Assembly (NCBI GenBank): GCA_963764205.1
Contig: CAVXRN010000002.1
Coordinates: 310,001-374,000, forward strand
Origin: Chersky-840 sp963764205
GTDB taxonomy: Bacteria; Actinomycetota; Acidimicrobiia; Acidimicrobiales; UBA8190
DNA: 64,000 nt
Direction: 5' to 3'
Made by a program: the position numbers and the translations under genes. The notes under the pieces were generated by a model. That model worked only from the letters and a program-made list of their open reading frames with translations. It made no database searches and was not told where the DNA came from. Positions 19,330 through 27,364 of this stretch are shown here, piece after piece. Every line of letters starts with the position of its first letter. The stretch's first letter is position 1.

Positions 19330-20254
19330 GCACGTCGCGCCCCAGGGCCGCGGTGAGCGACTGGGCGGAGCCGAACAGCTCGTCGAGGACCAGCACCCGG
19401 CGCACGTAACGGTGGAGGGGGTGCTCGGTGGTGAAGCCCATGCCCCCGAGGACCTGCTGGCAGTGGCGAGCCACCGTGCGCGCCGAACGGCCCGACAGCG
19501 CCCTCGCCATGGCCGCGGAGGCGCCCGAGCCGTCCTGCCACGCCGCGTCGAGCAGGGCGCGGGCCGACTCCTGCGCCACCAGAGCGTCCGCCAGCCGGTG
19601 GCGCACCGCCTGAAAGGCGCTGATGGGCCGGTCGAACTGCACCCGGCCCAGCGCATGGACGCGAGCGAGCTCGAGCATGGCGGCCGAGGCCCCGACGAGC
19701 TCGTGACCCACGGCGAGGTGCGCCGCGGTCACCGCGGTGCTCCACCGGTCGGGCCCGATCGACGCCATGGGCGCGATCGCCGTGGCGATCCCTGTCACCT
19801 CCACCAGGCCGAAGTCCGGGTCCATGCCATGGACGGGCCGACGGGTCAGGTCCACGGTCTTCACCACCGCCACGAGTGCGGCGCGCTGGGCTTGGACCAC
19901 GACCAGCGCCGTGTCCTTGTGGAGGAGCCGGGACGTCCCGAGGCCGTGGACGACGACGCCGGCTCCGTCCTCCCGCGCGGGCGGCTCGGTCCGGCCGAGC
20001 GCGGGGTGCACCACCGCCGCGTCGGGCGCGTTGTCGATCCCGAGCGCGTGGGCGACCACGTCGTCCAGCGCGCCGCTGGTCACCGCGGCCCGGCCCTGGT
20101 GCTCGAACAACAGTGAGATCGCGGTGCGCGGGTCGTCGGCCAGGGCGTCGTGCCAACCGATCTCGACCAGGGCCGTGTCGAGGAGGGCGCCACTGTGGAG
20201 CTCGGTGGCGCCGCCCAGCGTCCGGTCGAAGAGGTCGCGCTCCGCCGCGTCCAT
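19292..20254 (-). CDS. Acyl-CoA dehydrogenase, small/beta-type subunit (pair 1)
   Basis: A 320-residue acyl-CoA dehydrogenase homolog of the short type found as partner in alpha2beta2 ChsE-like enzymes. The N-terminal half is divergent. The C-terminal helical domain keeps the FAD-contact motif QQVLGGMGFTTEH with RRVLVLDELFG, and there is no catalytic Glu motif of the EGTxEIxR type. With the overlapping upstream partner (20254-21382; TGATG junction) it would form one heteromeric dehydrogenase. It is the last gene of the minus operon begun by the ferredoxin reductase at 22912. Confidence 0.88.
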   Translation of the reverse strand: MDAAERDLFDRTLGGATELHSGALLDTALVEIGWHDALADDPRTAISLLFEHQGRAAVTSGALDDVVAHALGIDNAPDAAVVHPALGRTEPPAREDGAGVVVHGLGTSRLLHKDTALVVVQAQRAALVAVVKTVDLTRRPVHGMDPDFGLVEVTGIATAIAPMASIGPDRWSTAVTAAHLAVGHELVGASAAMLELARVHALGRVQFDRPISAFQAVRHRLADALVAQESARALLDAAWQDGSGASAAMARALSGRSARTVARHCQQVLGGMGFTTEHPLHRYVRRVLVLDELFGSAQSLTAALGRDVLTGRRLPPPLPL

Positions 20255-21382
20255 CAGCGGTCCGCGCCGAGATCGAGGAGGCGCCGAGCGATGATGTTGC
20301 GCTGGATCTCGGCCGTGCCGCCGTAGATGGTCGCCGCACGGGAGAAGAGGTACTCACTGCGCCAGCGCCATCCCGCCGGGTCGTCACCGAGGAGCACGTC
20401 CGGAGCGAGGCCGACCTCGACGAGGTCGAAGACGGCCTGTTCGGCGCTCGCCACGAGCACCTTGTCGATCGACGTCTCGGGGCCGAGACGCTCACCCGCC
20501 GCCAGCCGGTACAGCGTGGCACGCGACCGCGCCCGGAAGGCGGCGAGCAGCTGCACGGCGGCACCGAGCTGCACCGGGTCGAGCGCGTCCGCGGGCACGA
20601 CGTCGACGAGGTCCTGCAGGCGTCGGCTGGAGATAGGCCGCTTTGTGCCACAGGGCGGTGCTGCGCTCGAAGGGCAGCAGGTCCATGGCGACCGACCACC
20701 CCTGGCCTTCATGGCCCAGCGTGCGGTCGAAGGGCACGCGGAGATCGTCGAAGAAGACCTCGCAGAACTCGGGCTCGCCGTGCATCGTCTCGATGGGCCG
20801 TACGGTGATGCCGGGGCTGTCCATGTCGACGAACAGGGCGGTGATGCCGCGGTGGGCGGAGGCGGGGTCCCCGGTGCGCGTGAGCAGGACACACCGTCGG
20901 GCGTACTGGGCCAGACTCGTCCACACCTTCTCCCCGGTGACCTCCCAGCCGTTCTCCGTGCGCAGGGCGCGGCACGTGAGCGCGGCGAGGTTGCTCCCGG
21001 TGTCGGGCTCGGAGAAGCCCTGGCACCACGTCTCCTCCCCCGACAGCAGACGGGGGACCATGTCGGCCGCCAGTGCCGGCCGCGCGTGGTCGACCATCGT
21101 GGGGACGAGGGTCTCGGTCATCGAGTAGATGCCGGGCTCGACCAGGTCGCGGGAGGTGAGCGCTTCGCCCAGATACCCACGCAGCAGGGGGGAGCCGCCC
21201 AGGCCGCCCACACGCTCGGGCCAGCCCCAGCGCATGAAGCCGGCCTCGTAGGCGAGCCGCTTCACCTTGGCCAGCTGTGCCATGTGCTCGTCGAGCGTGC
21301 CGCGGTTGCGCTCGGGCGCCAGGACATCGGCGTGCTCGTCGAGCCACCGGTCCAACGCGCCGCGGAAGGCGTCGAGCTCCAT
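20254..21382 (-). CDS. Acyl-CoA dehydrogenase, large/alpha-type subunit (pair 1), frameshifted
   Basis: Acyl-CoA dehydrogenase of about 375 residues after correcting a one-base insertion at 20629-20632 (frame runs WHKAAYL, then SRRLQDLVDV). It has the substrate-pocket motif WCQGFSEPDTGSNLA. The usual C-terminal catalytic Glu is Gly (IYGGTAEIQRNII), so the base is probably the Glu of LLPFERS on helix G, as in isovaleryl-CoA dehydrogenase and ChsE-type subunits. ATG 21382 is two bases after the SnoaL stop. It overlaps its small partner by one base, a sign of co-translation and complex formation. Confidence 0.88.
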
Positions 21383-21384
21383 GC

Positions 21385-21813
21385 TCAGCCGGCGGGAAGG
21401 GGACGGGTCGGGTCGTGTGGCCGTCCGCTGTCGCGGGCACCGCTCTTGCGGAGAAAGGTCATGGCCCGGGTGTGCAGACGCCACCCGTCGGCGCTGCGCC
21501 GATAGGTGTCGGTGTACCAGCCGATGCGCATGTCGTGGGTCTTGTGCTCCACGAAGCACAGGGGCTGCTCCCCGTGGCCGGTGTCGCCCTCGAGGTCGAG
21601 CACGGGGGGTCCGACGAGGAACAACCCCTTGGGTGCCGCCGCGACGAGGGACGGGAAGTCCGACAGCCGGTAGGTGTCGCCGAAAGCGCTGTAGCTCCCG
21701 TCAGGGGTGAAGACCTCCATGACCGACTCGATGTCGTCCTTGGTCATGGCGAGGGCGTAGCGGGCGAGCAGCTGCTCGATCTCGATGACGTCCTCGACCG
21801 GTGCGTGTGCCAT
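21385..21813 (-). CDS. SnoaL-like (NTF2-fold) protein
   Basis: A 142-residue NTF2-fold protein opening with DVIEIEQLLARYALAMTKDD and containing the central strand region HKTHDMRIGWYTDTYRRSADGWR. Members act as isomerases, dehydratases or ligand-binding subunits; nothing here decides which. It starts one base after the ferredoxin-reductase stop and ends two bases before the dehydrogenase start, so it is embedded in one transcript. It is not closely similar to the other SnoaL-like protein at 9243 beyond the shared fold. Confidence 0.85.
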   Translation of the reverse strand: MAHAPVEDVIEIEQLLARYALAMTKDDIESVMEVFTPDGSYSAFGDTYRLSDFPSLVAAAPKGLFLVGPPVLDLEGDTGHGEQPLCFVEHKTHDMRIGWYTDTYRRSADGWRLHTRAMTFLRKSGARDSGRPHDPTRPLPAG

Positions 21814-21814
21814 C

Positions 21815-22912
21815 TCAGCCCCCGTCCGACTCGTACACGACGTGGACGGCCGAAGACGTGGGGAGCGACTGGCACGTGAGGATCCAGCCGTCGTCCACTT
21901 CCTCGGGTGTCAGCGCGTTGTTGACGAACATCGAGACCGACCCCTCCAGCAGCTTGGCCATGCAGGTGGCGCAGTTCCCCGATTCGCAGGAGAACGGCGG
22001 TGCCATCCCCATCTGCCGGGCCGTCTGGAGGATGGTGGTGCCCGGGCGGTGATCCGTGGTGTCGGTGCGACGGTCGAGCTCGATGGTGACCCGGGTGGTG
22101 CGCAGCGCCTCGGGAACGACAGCCGCTGCGGGCTCGGGCACCTCGGCCTGCGTGAAGCGCTCGATGTGGATGCGAGGCGACGCCACGCCCAGCGCGCTGA
22201 GGCCCCGCTCCACGATCTCCATGTGGGGGCTGGGCCCGCAGACATAGAACTCGCCGGCGCCGCCAGTGCCGCCAGTGCCGCGGCCGGTGGCCGAGGCGAA
22301 GGCGCTCACCGTCTCGGGCGTGAGCAACCCGTGCTCTGCGTCGTAGGAGTGGACCACGACGAGCCGCTCCCGGTGACGCCGCTGCAGCTCGGCCAACGCG
22401 GCGTCGAAGATGACGCTGTCCCGGTCGCGATTGGCGTAGTGCAGTCGGACGGTCCGCTCGGTGGTGGCCAGGGCCGTCTTGAGGAGCGAGAACACCGGCG
22501 TGATGCCGCTCCCGGCCGCGAAGGCGACCACGTCGGCGCACGTGTCGGTGAGCTGGAAGAACCCGGTCGGCGGTGACAGCTCCACCATGTCGCCGGCACG
22601 GACGTGGTCGTTGATCCAGTTGGAGACGATCCCGCCCGGCACCCGCTTGACCGTGACGGCCATCGGTTCGCCCAGGGCCGGCGACGAGGACATCGAGTAG
22701 CACCGCATCTCGGGCTTGTCGTCGATGTGCACGCGGACGTTGCAGAACTGGCCCGGCTGATACGCAAAGGTGTCGGACAGCTCGGGAGGGACGTCGAGGA
22801 CCACCGACACCGTGGCCGGCGTCTCGTGCACCACACGGTCGACCCGCAGGGGGTGGAACCCGTGGTCGCGCAGCGGTCTCGCCACACTCAGAATCGGCTC
22901 CGGAGGGGCCAT
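21815..22912 (-). CDS. KshB-like FAD/NAD(P)H [2Fe-2S] oxygenase reductase
   Basis: A 365-residue class IA-type reductase in the order FAD domain (RCYSMSSSP flavin motif), NAD(P) domain (AAGSGITPVFS, YVCGPSPHM) and C-terminal plant-type [2Fe-2S] domain (CESGNCATCM plus a late Cys in WILTCQSLP). This is the architecture of KshB, PaaE and HmgB-like reductases that feed Rieske oxygenases. It is likely the electron donor of one or both Rieske enzymes at 15643 and 35890. It heads a minus operon with SnoaL and dehydrogenase pair 1, and diverges from an acyl-CoA ligase over a TGAG-GTT-CTCA inverted repeat. Confidence 0.92.
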   Translation of the reverse strand: MAPPEPILSVARPLRDHGFHPLRVDRVVHETPATVSVVLDVPPELSDTFAYQPGQFCNVRVHIDDKPEMRCYSMSSSPALGEPMAVTVKRVPGGIVSNWINDHVRAGDMVELSPPTGFFQLTDTCADVVAFAAGSGITPVFSLLKTALATTERTVRLHYANRDRDSVIFDAALAELQRRHRERLVVVHSYDAEHGLLTPETVSAFASATGRGTGGTGGAGEFYVCGPSPHMEIVERGLSALGVASPRIHIERFTQAEVPEPAAAVVPEALRTTRVTIELDRRTDTTDHRPGTTILQTARQMGMAPPFSCESGNCATCMAKLLEGSVSMFVNNALTPEEVDDGWILTCQSLPTSSAVHVVYESDGG

Positions 22913-22922
22913 ACCCCCACGA

Positions 22923-22939
22923 TAATGAGGTTCTCACTA
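22923..22939. promoter_or_regulatory. Inverted repeat in divergent promoter
   Basis: TAATGAGGTTCTCACTA contains TGAG-GTT-CTCA with outer TA/TA pairs. It lies between the divergent starts at 22912 and 23013 and is a plausible TetR-type operator. No second copy was noticed in the window. Confidence 0.4.
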
Positions 22940-23012
22940 ATTGCCAATGAGGCTCGCCTCCCGAACCCCGGTCGTGTCATAGTGCGGTGGGAGCGACGAG
23001 GAGGGACGGTTG

Positions 23013-24653
23013 GTGGCTGGCAGTGGCACGGCCGCGCAGCGGTGGGACCTGCGAACGGTGCCCGCACCGCTCGTCCGCCGCTACGGCGCCGAGGGGTGGT
23101 GGACCGACGAGTCCCTGGGATCGATGGTGGCCACGGGCCTGCAGGAGCGGGCGGGTGTTTCGTTCCGGGTGTGCTCGCGGACCCGCCCGTGGGCCGGCAC
23201 CCTCGGCGACGTCGACGCCGCGGCCCGGAGGCTTGCCGGGTCGCTGCGCGCCGCGGGGGTGGGGCCCGGGGGAGTGGTCGTGTTCCAGCTCCCCAACTGG
23301 GTCGAAGCCGGGATGACCTTCTGGGCCGCTGCCTACCTGGGAGCCGTCGTCGTCCCCGTCGTCCACTTCTACGGGGCCAAGGAGGTCGACTACATCCTGC
23401 GGGTCACCGAGCCCGACGTGGTGGTGACGGCCGACCGGTTCGGCCGGAGCGACTATCTCGACACCTACGGCGAGCTGCTCGCGCACCGCGACGGCCGCTG
23501 GCTCGTGGTGGGCGACACGCCGCCCGACCAGTTGCCTCGGCGTGCCGTCGCCTTCACGTCCATGCTCGACCACGAGCCCATCGTTGGTCCTGTCCCGGTC
23601 GACCCCGACGCGCCGGCGCTGGTCGCCTTCACGTCGGGGACGACGCGCGACCCCAAAGGCGTGGTGCACTCGCACCGCACCATCGGTTTCGAGAGCCGTC
23701 AGCTCGACTACATGTTCCCCCGTGGTGGGCCGCCCGAGATCATCGGAGCACCGGTCGGCCACTTCATCGGCATGGTCAACGCCTTCCTGGGCCCGTTGCT
23801 GCGGGAACGGCCTGTCAGCCTGGTCGACGAGTGGAACCCGCAGGAAGTGCTCCGCCTCATGCGCACCGAGGGCCTCGGCATGTCCGGTGGGTCCACCTAT
23901 TTCTTGTTGAGCCTCCTGGACCATCCGGACTTCGGGCCCGAGCACCTGGCACTGATGCCCTTCGCCGGCCTCGGGGGCTCACCGGTGCCGGTGGCCGTGA
24001 CCCAACGCGCCACCGCGCTCGGCATCACGTGCTTCCGCTCCTACGGGAGCACCGAGCACCCTTCGGTGACCGGCTGTCTCCTCGACGACCCGGAGGTCAA
24101 GCGGTGCACCACCGACGGCCACGCGTTGCCGGGCGTGGAGATCCGGCTGGCCGACGACGGCGAGATCTGGAGTCGAGGGCCCGACCTGTGCATGGGCTAC
24201 ACGAGTCCCGCCCTCACTGCTGCGGCGTTCGACGCGGAGGGCTGGTACCGCACCGGCGACGTCGGGCTCCTCGACGAGGACGGGTACCTCACCATCACCG
24301 ACAGGATCTCCGACATCATCATCCGCGGCGGCGAGAACGTGAGCGCGCAGGAGATCGAAGAGCTCCTCCTCGGTCTGGAGGCTGTGGCGGAGGTTGCGGT
24401 GGTGGCCGAGCCCGACCCTCGTCTGGGCGAGCGGGCCGCCGCGCTGGTCCGGCTGCGCCCCGGCGCCGAGCTGCCCACGTTGGCGCAGGTGTCCGCGCAC
24501 CTGGCCGCGGTCGGGCTGGCCCGGCAGAAGTGGCCCGAGTCGATCTACGAGGTGGCCGAATTCCCCCGCACCGCATCGGGCAAGGTCCAGAAGTTCCATC
24601 TTCGCCAGCAGTTGCGCGACGGGACCGCGCCCGGTGTCACCGTGACGACATGA
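23013..24653 (+). CDS. AMP-dependent acyl-CoA synthetase/ligase
   Basis: An ANL-superfamily enzyme of 546 residues that would activate a carboxylate as acyl-AMP and then acyl-CoA. The P-loop-like motif TSGTTRDPKGVV, SYGSTEHPSVTG, the YRTGDVGLLDEDGYL hinge and the C-terminal lysine motif PRTASGKVQK are present in order. GTG 23013 is preferred to TTG 23010 because GAGGAGGG is then 7 bases away. It begins the plus-strand operon with SDR, CMD protein, amidohydrolase, second ligase and CaiB. Acid specificity cannot be read from the sequence. Confidence 0.93.
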   Translation: MAGSGTAAQRWDLRTVPAPLVRRYGAEGWWTDESLGSMVATGLQERAGVSFRVCSRTRPWAGTLGDVDAAARRLAGSLRAAGVGPGGVVVFQLPNWVEAGMTFWAAAYLGAVVVPVVHFYGAKEVDYILRVTEPDVVVTADRFGRSDYLDTYGELLAHRDGRWLVVGDTPPDQLPRRAVAFTSMLDHEPIVGPVPVDPDAPALVAFTSGTTRDPKGVVHSHRTIGFESRQLDYMFPRGGPPEIIGAPVGHFIGMVNAFLGPLLRERPVSLVDEWNPQEVLRLMRTEGLGMSGGSTYFLLSLLDHPDFGPEHLALMPFAGLGGSPVPVAVTQRATALGITCFRSYGSTEHPSVTGCLLDDPEVKRCTTDGHALPGVEIRLADDGEIWSRGPDLCMGYTSPALTAAAFDAEGWYRTGDVGLLDEDGYLTITDRISDIIIRGGENVSAQEIEELLLGLEAVAEVAVVAEPDPRLGERAAALVRLRPGAELPTLAQVSAHLAAVGLARQKWPESIYEVAEFPRTASGKVQKFHLRQQLRDGTAPGVTVTT

Positions 24654-24693
24654 TGCGCAAGGAGAGCGAGATGCACCGCACGCAGGTCATCCG

Positions 24694-25455
24694 ATGACCG
24701 GGCCAGGGGCGGGGCGGACCGCCGTCGTGACCGGCGGGGCGTCGGGTATCGGCCTGGCTGTCGCCCAGCGGCTGGCGCGCGACGGGTCGGCGGTCGCCCT
24801 GTTCGACCGCAACGGTGACGCAGCCACCGCCGCGGCGCAGGAGATCGCCGGGTCGGGACCGGCGGCCATGGGCGTGACGGTCGACGTCACCGACCGCGGC
24901 GCCATCGCAGCGGGTCTGGCGCAGGTGCGCGAGCAGCTCGGCCCGGTGACCGTCCTCGTCAATTCGGCCGGTCTCGACGGGTTCGATCCTTTCCTCAAGA
25001 TCACGCCGGAGACCTGGGACCGACTCGTGGCGGTGAACCTCACGGGCACCTTCAACATGTGCCAGCTCGTCCTGCCCGACATGGTCGAGGCCGGCTGGGG
25101 CCGGATCGTCAACATCTCGTCCTCGAGCACCCACGGCGGGCAGCCCTTCATGGCGCACTACGTGGCGGCCAAGTCCGGGGTCAACGGCCTCACGAAGTCG
25201 CTCGCCTTGGAGTTCGGCCCCAAGGGGATCACGGTCAATGCCGTTCCCCCCGGGTTCATCGACACCCCCATGCTCCGCGCCGCCCAACGCAAGGGGCTGC
25301 TCGGTGGGACCGTGGAGGAGCACGCCGCGCGTACCCCCGTGCGCCGGGCCGGAACACCGCAGGACATCGCGGCCACGTGTGCCTTTCTCGTGCGCGACGA
25401 GGCGGGGTACGTCACCGGCCAGATCATCGGGGTCAACGGGGGACGGAACACCTGA
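24694..25455 (+). CDS. SDR family oxidoreductase (FabG-like)
   Basis: A classical 253-residue SDR with VVTGGASGIG, NSAG (a variant of NNAG), the active-site Ser of ISSSSTHGG and the YVAAK pair. The C-terminus GYVTGQIIGVNGGRNT is typical of the 3-oxoacyl-ACP reductase-like branch. It likely interconverts a hydroxyacyl and ketoacyl intermediate. It lies 40 bases after the ligase and 1 base before the CMD gene, within one operon. Confidence 0.92.
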   Translation: MTGPGAGRTAVVTGGASGIGLAVAQRLARDGSAVALFDRNGDAATAAAQEIAGSGPAAMGVTVDVTDRGAIAAGLAQVREQLGPVTVLVNSAGLDGFDPFLKITPETWDRLVAVNLTGTFNMCQLVLPDMVEAGWGRIVNISSSSTHGGQPFMAHYVAAKSGVNGLTKSLALEFGPKGITVNAVPPGFIDTPMLRAAQRKGLLGGTVEEHAARTPVRRAGTPQDIAATCAFLVRDEAGYVTGQIIGVNGGRNT

Positions 25456-25456
25456 G

Positions 25457-26083
25457 ATGGCTCGCATCCCGCCGGTGCCGCCCGGGGAGTGGCCGCCGCA
25501 GATGCGCGAGGTGCTCGCCGCCCTGCGGCCCGCCGACATCCGCTACGAGCCGCCGCCGCGACGCCCCGGCCGACCGACGGGGCTCAACATCCTCGGCACG
25601 TTCGCGCATCACACCTCCCTGGCCCGCTCCTACCACGTGTTCAACGGGCACGTGCTGTTCGCCACCAGCCTGTCGGAGCGGCAGCGGGAGCTCCTGGTGC
25701 TCCGTGTGGCCGCTGTGCGCCGGGCCGAGTACGAGTGGCGTCAGCACGCGGTGCTGGCGCGAGACGTCGGCATCGACGACGACGAGCTCCTGGCCGTGGC
25801 CGAAGGGCCCGACGCGGCGGGGTGGGATCCGCTCGAGGCGGCCATGCTGCGTGCCGTGGACGAACTGGTGGCGGGGGCCACCATCTCGGAGCCGACCTGG
25901 ACGACGCTGGCGGGGTCCCTCACGACCGAGCAACTCATGGACATGGTGTTCACGGTGGGTGCCTACGACCTCCTGGCCATGGTCTTCGGCGCCTTCGCCA
26001 TCGAGCTCGACGACGACCTCGTCGCCCAGGTGCCCCCCTCGCCCTTCGCCGGAGACCCCGAGCCCCCCGACATCGACCGGTAG
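25457..26083 (+). CDS. Carboxymuconolactone decarboxylase (CMD/AhpD-fold) family protein
   Basis: A helical protein of 208 residues with the CMD core: RELLVLRVAAVRRAEYEWRQH resembles the family's active-site helix but has His and no CxxC pair, so it is not a peroxidase of the AhpD type. Related proteins act as decarboxylases or lactone hydrolases, or have no known activity. Its ATG follows the SDR stop by one base. It precedes the amidohydrolase gene, from which it is separated by an 83-base gap carrying operator-like site B1. Confidence 0.85.
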   Translation: MARIPPVPPGEWPPQMREVLAALRPADIRYEPPPRRPGRPTGLNILGTFAHHTSLARSYHVFNGHVLFATSLSERQRELLVLRVAAVRRAEYEWRQHAVLARDVGIDDDELLAVAEGPDAAGWDPLEAAMLRAVDELVAGATISEPTWTTLAGSLTTEQLMDMVFTVGAYDLLAMVFGAFAIELDDDLVAQVPPSPFAGDPEPPDIDR

Positions 26084-26087
26084 AAAA

Positions 26088-26102
26088 GAAAACGGTATTC
26101 TC
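26088..26102. promoter_or_regulatory. Operator-like site B1 with embedded -10 box
   Basis: GAAAACGGTATTCTC; its complement GAGAATACCGTTTTC matches site B2 (31372-31386) at 13 of 15 positions. TATTCT inside it fits a -10 hexamer for the amidohydrolase gene at 26167. This suggests an internal promoter within the otherwise compact plus operon. Confidence 0.5.
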
Positions 26103-26166
26103 GCTCTGTAAGAGGCCGGTTATCGCGGCCACGGCTCGATCGACCGAAGAGACGGAGAGGTGCGCC

Positions 26167-27364
26167 ATGGCGGATCGACCGCTCGGCATCCCGATATTCG
26201 ATGCGGACAACCACCTGTACGAGACCAAGGAGGCGCTCACCAAGTTCCTCCCTGACCGCTACAAGAGGGCCATCGACTACGTCGAGGTCCGGGGACGCAC
26301 CAAGATCGTCGTCCGGGGCCAGATCAGCGAGTACATCCCCAACCCGACCTTCGACGTGGTGGCCCGCCCCGGGGCCGAGGAGGACTACTTCCGCCACGGC
26401 AATCCCGAGGGCAAGACCCGCCGGGAGATCTTCGGTGAGCCCATGCGCGCCATCCCGGCGTTTCGCGAGCCCGGCCCCCGCCTCGAGCTCATGGACGAGC
26501 AGGGTCTCGACCGGACGCTCATGTTCCCCACGCTCGCCAGCCTGGTCGAGGAGCGCATGCGCGACGACCCCGAGCTCATCCACGAGGTCGTCCACGCGCT
26601 GAACCGCTGGATGTACGAGACGTGGCAGTTCGACTACGAGCACCGCATCTTCTCGACCCCGGTCATCACGCTGCCCATCGTGGAGCGGGCCATCGAGGAG
26701 CTCGAGTGGGTCGTGGCCCGTGGCGCCCGGGTGGTGCTCATCCGTCCCGCGCCGGTGCCGGGGTACCGGGGGTCGCGCTCGTTCGCGGTGCCGGAGTTCG
26801 ATCCGTTCTGGCAGAAGGTGGTCGAGCACGACGTGCTCGTCGCCATGCACTCCTCCGACAGTGGCTACGAGCGCTACGCCAACGACTGGATGGGCGAGAG
26901 CAGCGAGATGCTGCCCTTCCAGCCCCAGGCCTTCCGCATGCTCTCGGCCTGGCGGCCCGTCGAGGACGCGGTGGCTTCCTTCGCCTGCCACGGCGCGTTG
27001 TCCCGGTTTCCGCAGCTCAAGGTGGCGGTGATCGAGAACGGCAGCAGCTGGGTGGAGCCGCTGCTCAAATCGTTGGCGTCCACCTACAAGAAGATGCCCC
27101 AGGAGTTCCTCGAGGATCCCGTGGCGGTGGTCAAGCGCCAGGTGCACGTGAGCCCGTTCTGGGAGGAGGACCTCGGCGCCCTGGCGGAGCTGATCGGGGT
27201 CGAGCGCGTCCTGTTCGGCTCCGACTACCCGCATCCCGAGGGTCTCGCCGACCCGGTCAGCTACGTCTCAGGAGCTCGACGGCCTGTCCGAGGACGCCGT
27301 GCGGCGGATCATGGGCGGCAACCTGGCCCGGCTCATGAACGTGGACGACGCCGTCCCTGCATGA
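26167..27364 (+). CDS. Amidohydrolase_2-family metal-dependent hydrolase, frameshifted
   Basis: TIM-barrel amidohydrolase of about 398 residues with IFDADNHLYE (D-x-H) at the N-terminus, VAMHSSDSGYE in the barrel and GSDYPHPEG near the C-terminus. The frame breaks at 27267-27269: DPVSYV continues as QELDGLSEDAVRRIMGGN if one base is removed. The total is one base over a multiple of three. The true stop TGA (27362-27364) overlaps the next gene's ATG (ATGA). Read uncorrected, the frame runs on into the ligase and mimics a fusion. ATG 26167 has GGAGAGG upstream. It is a paralog of 7944, 11342 and 44191. Confidence 0.88.
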
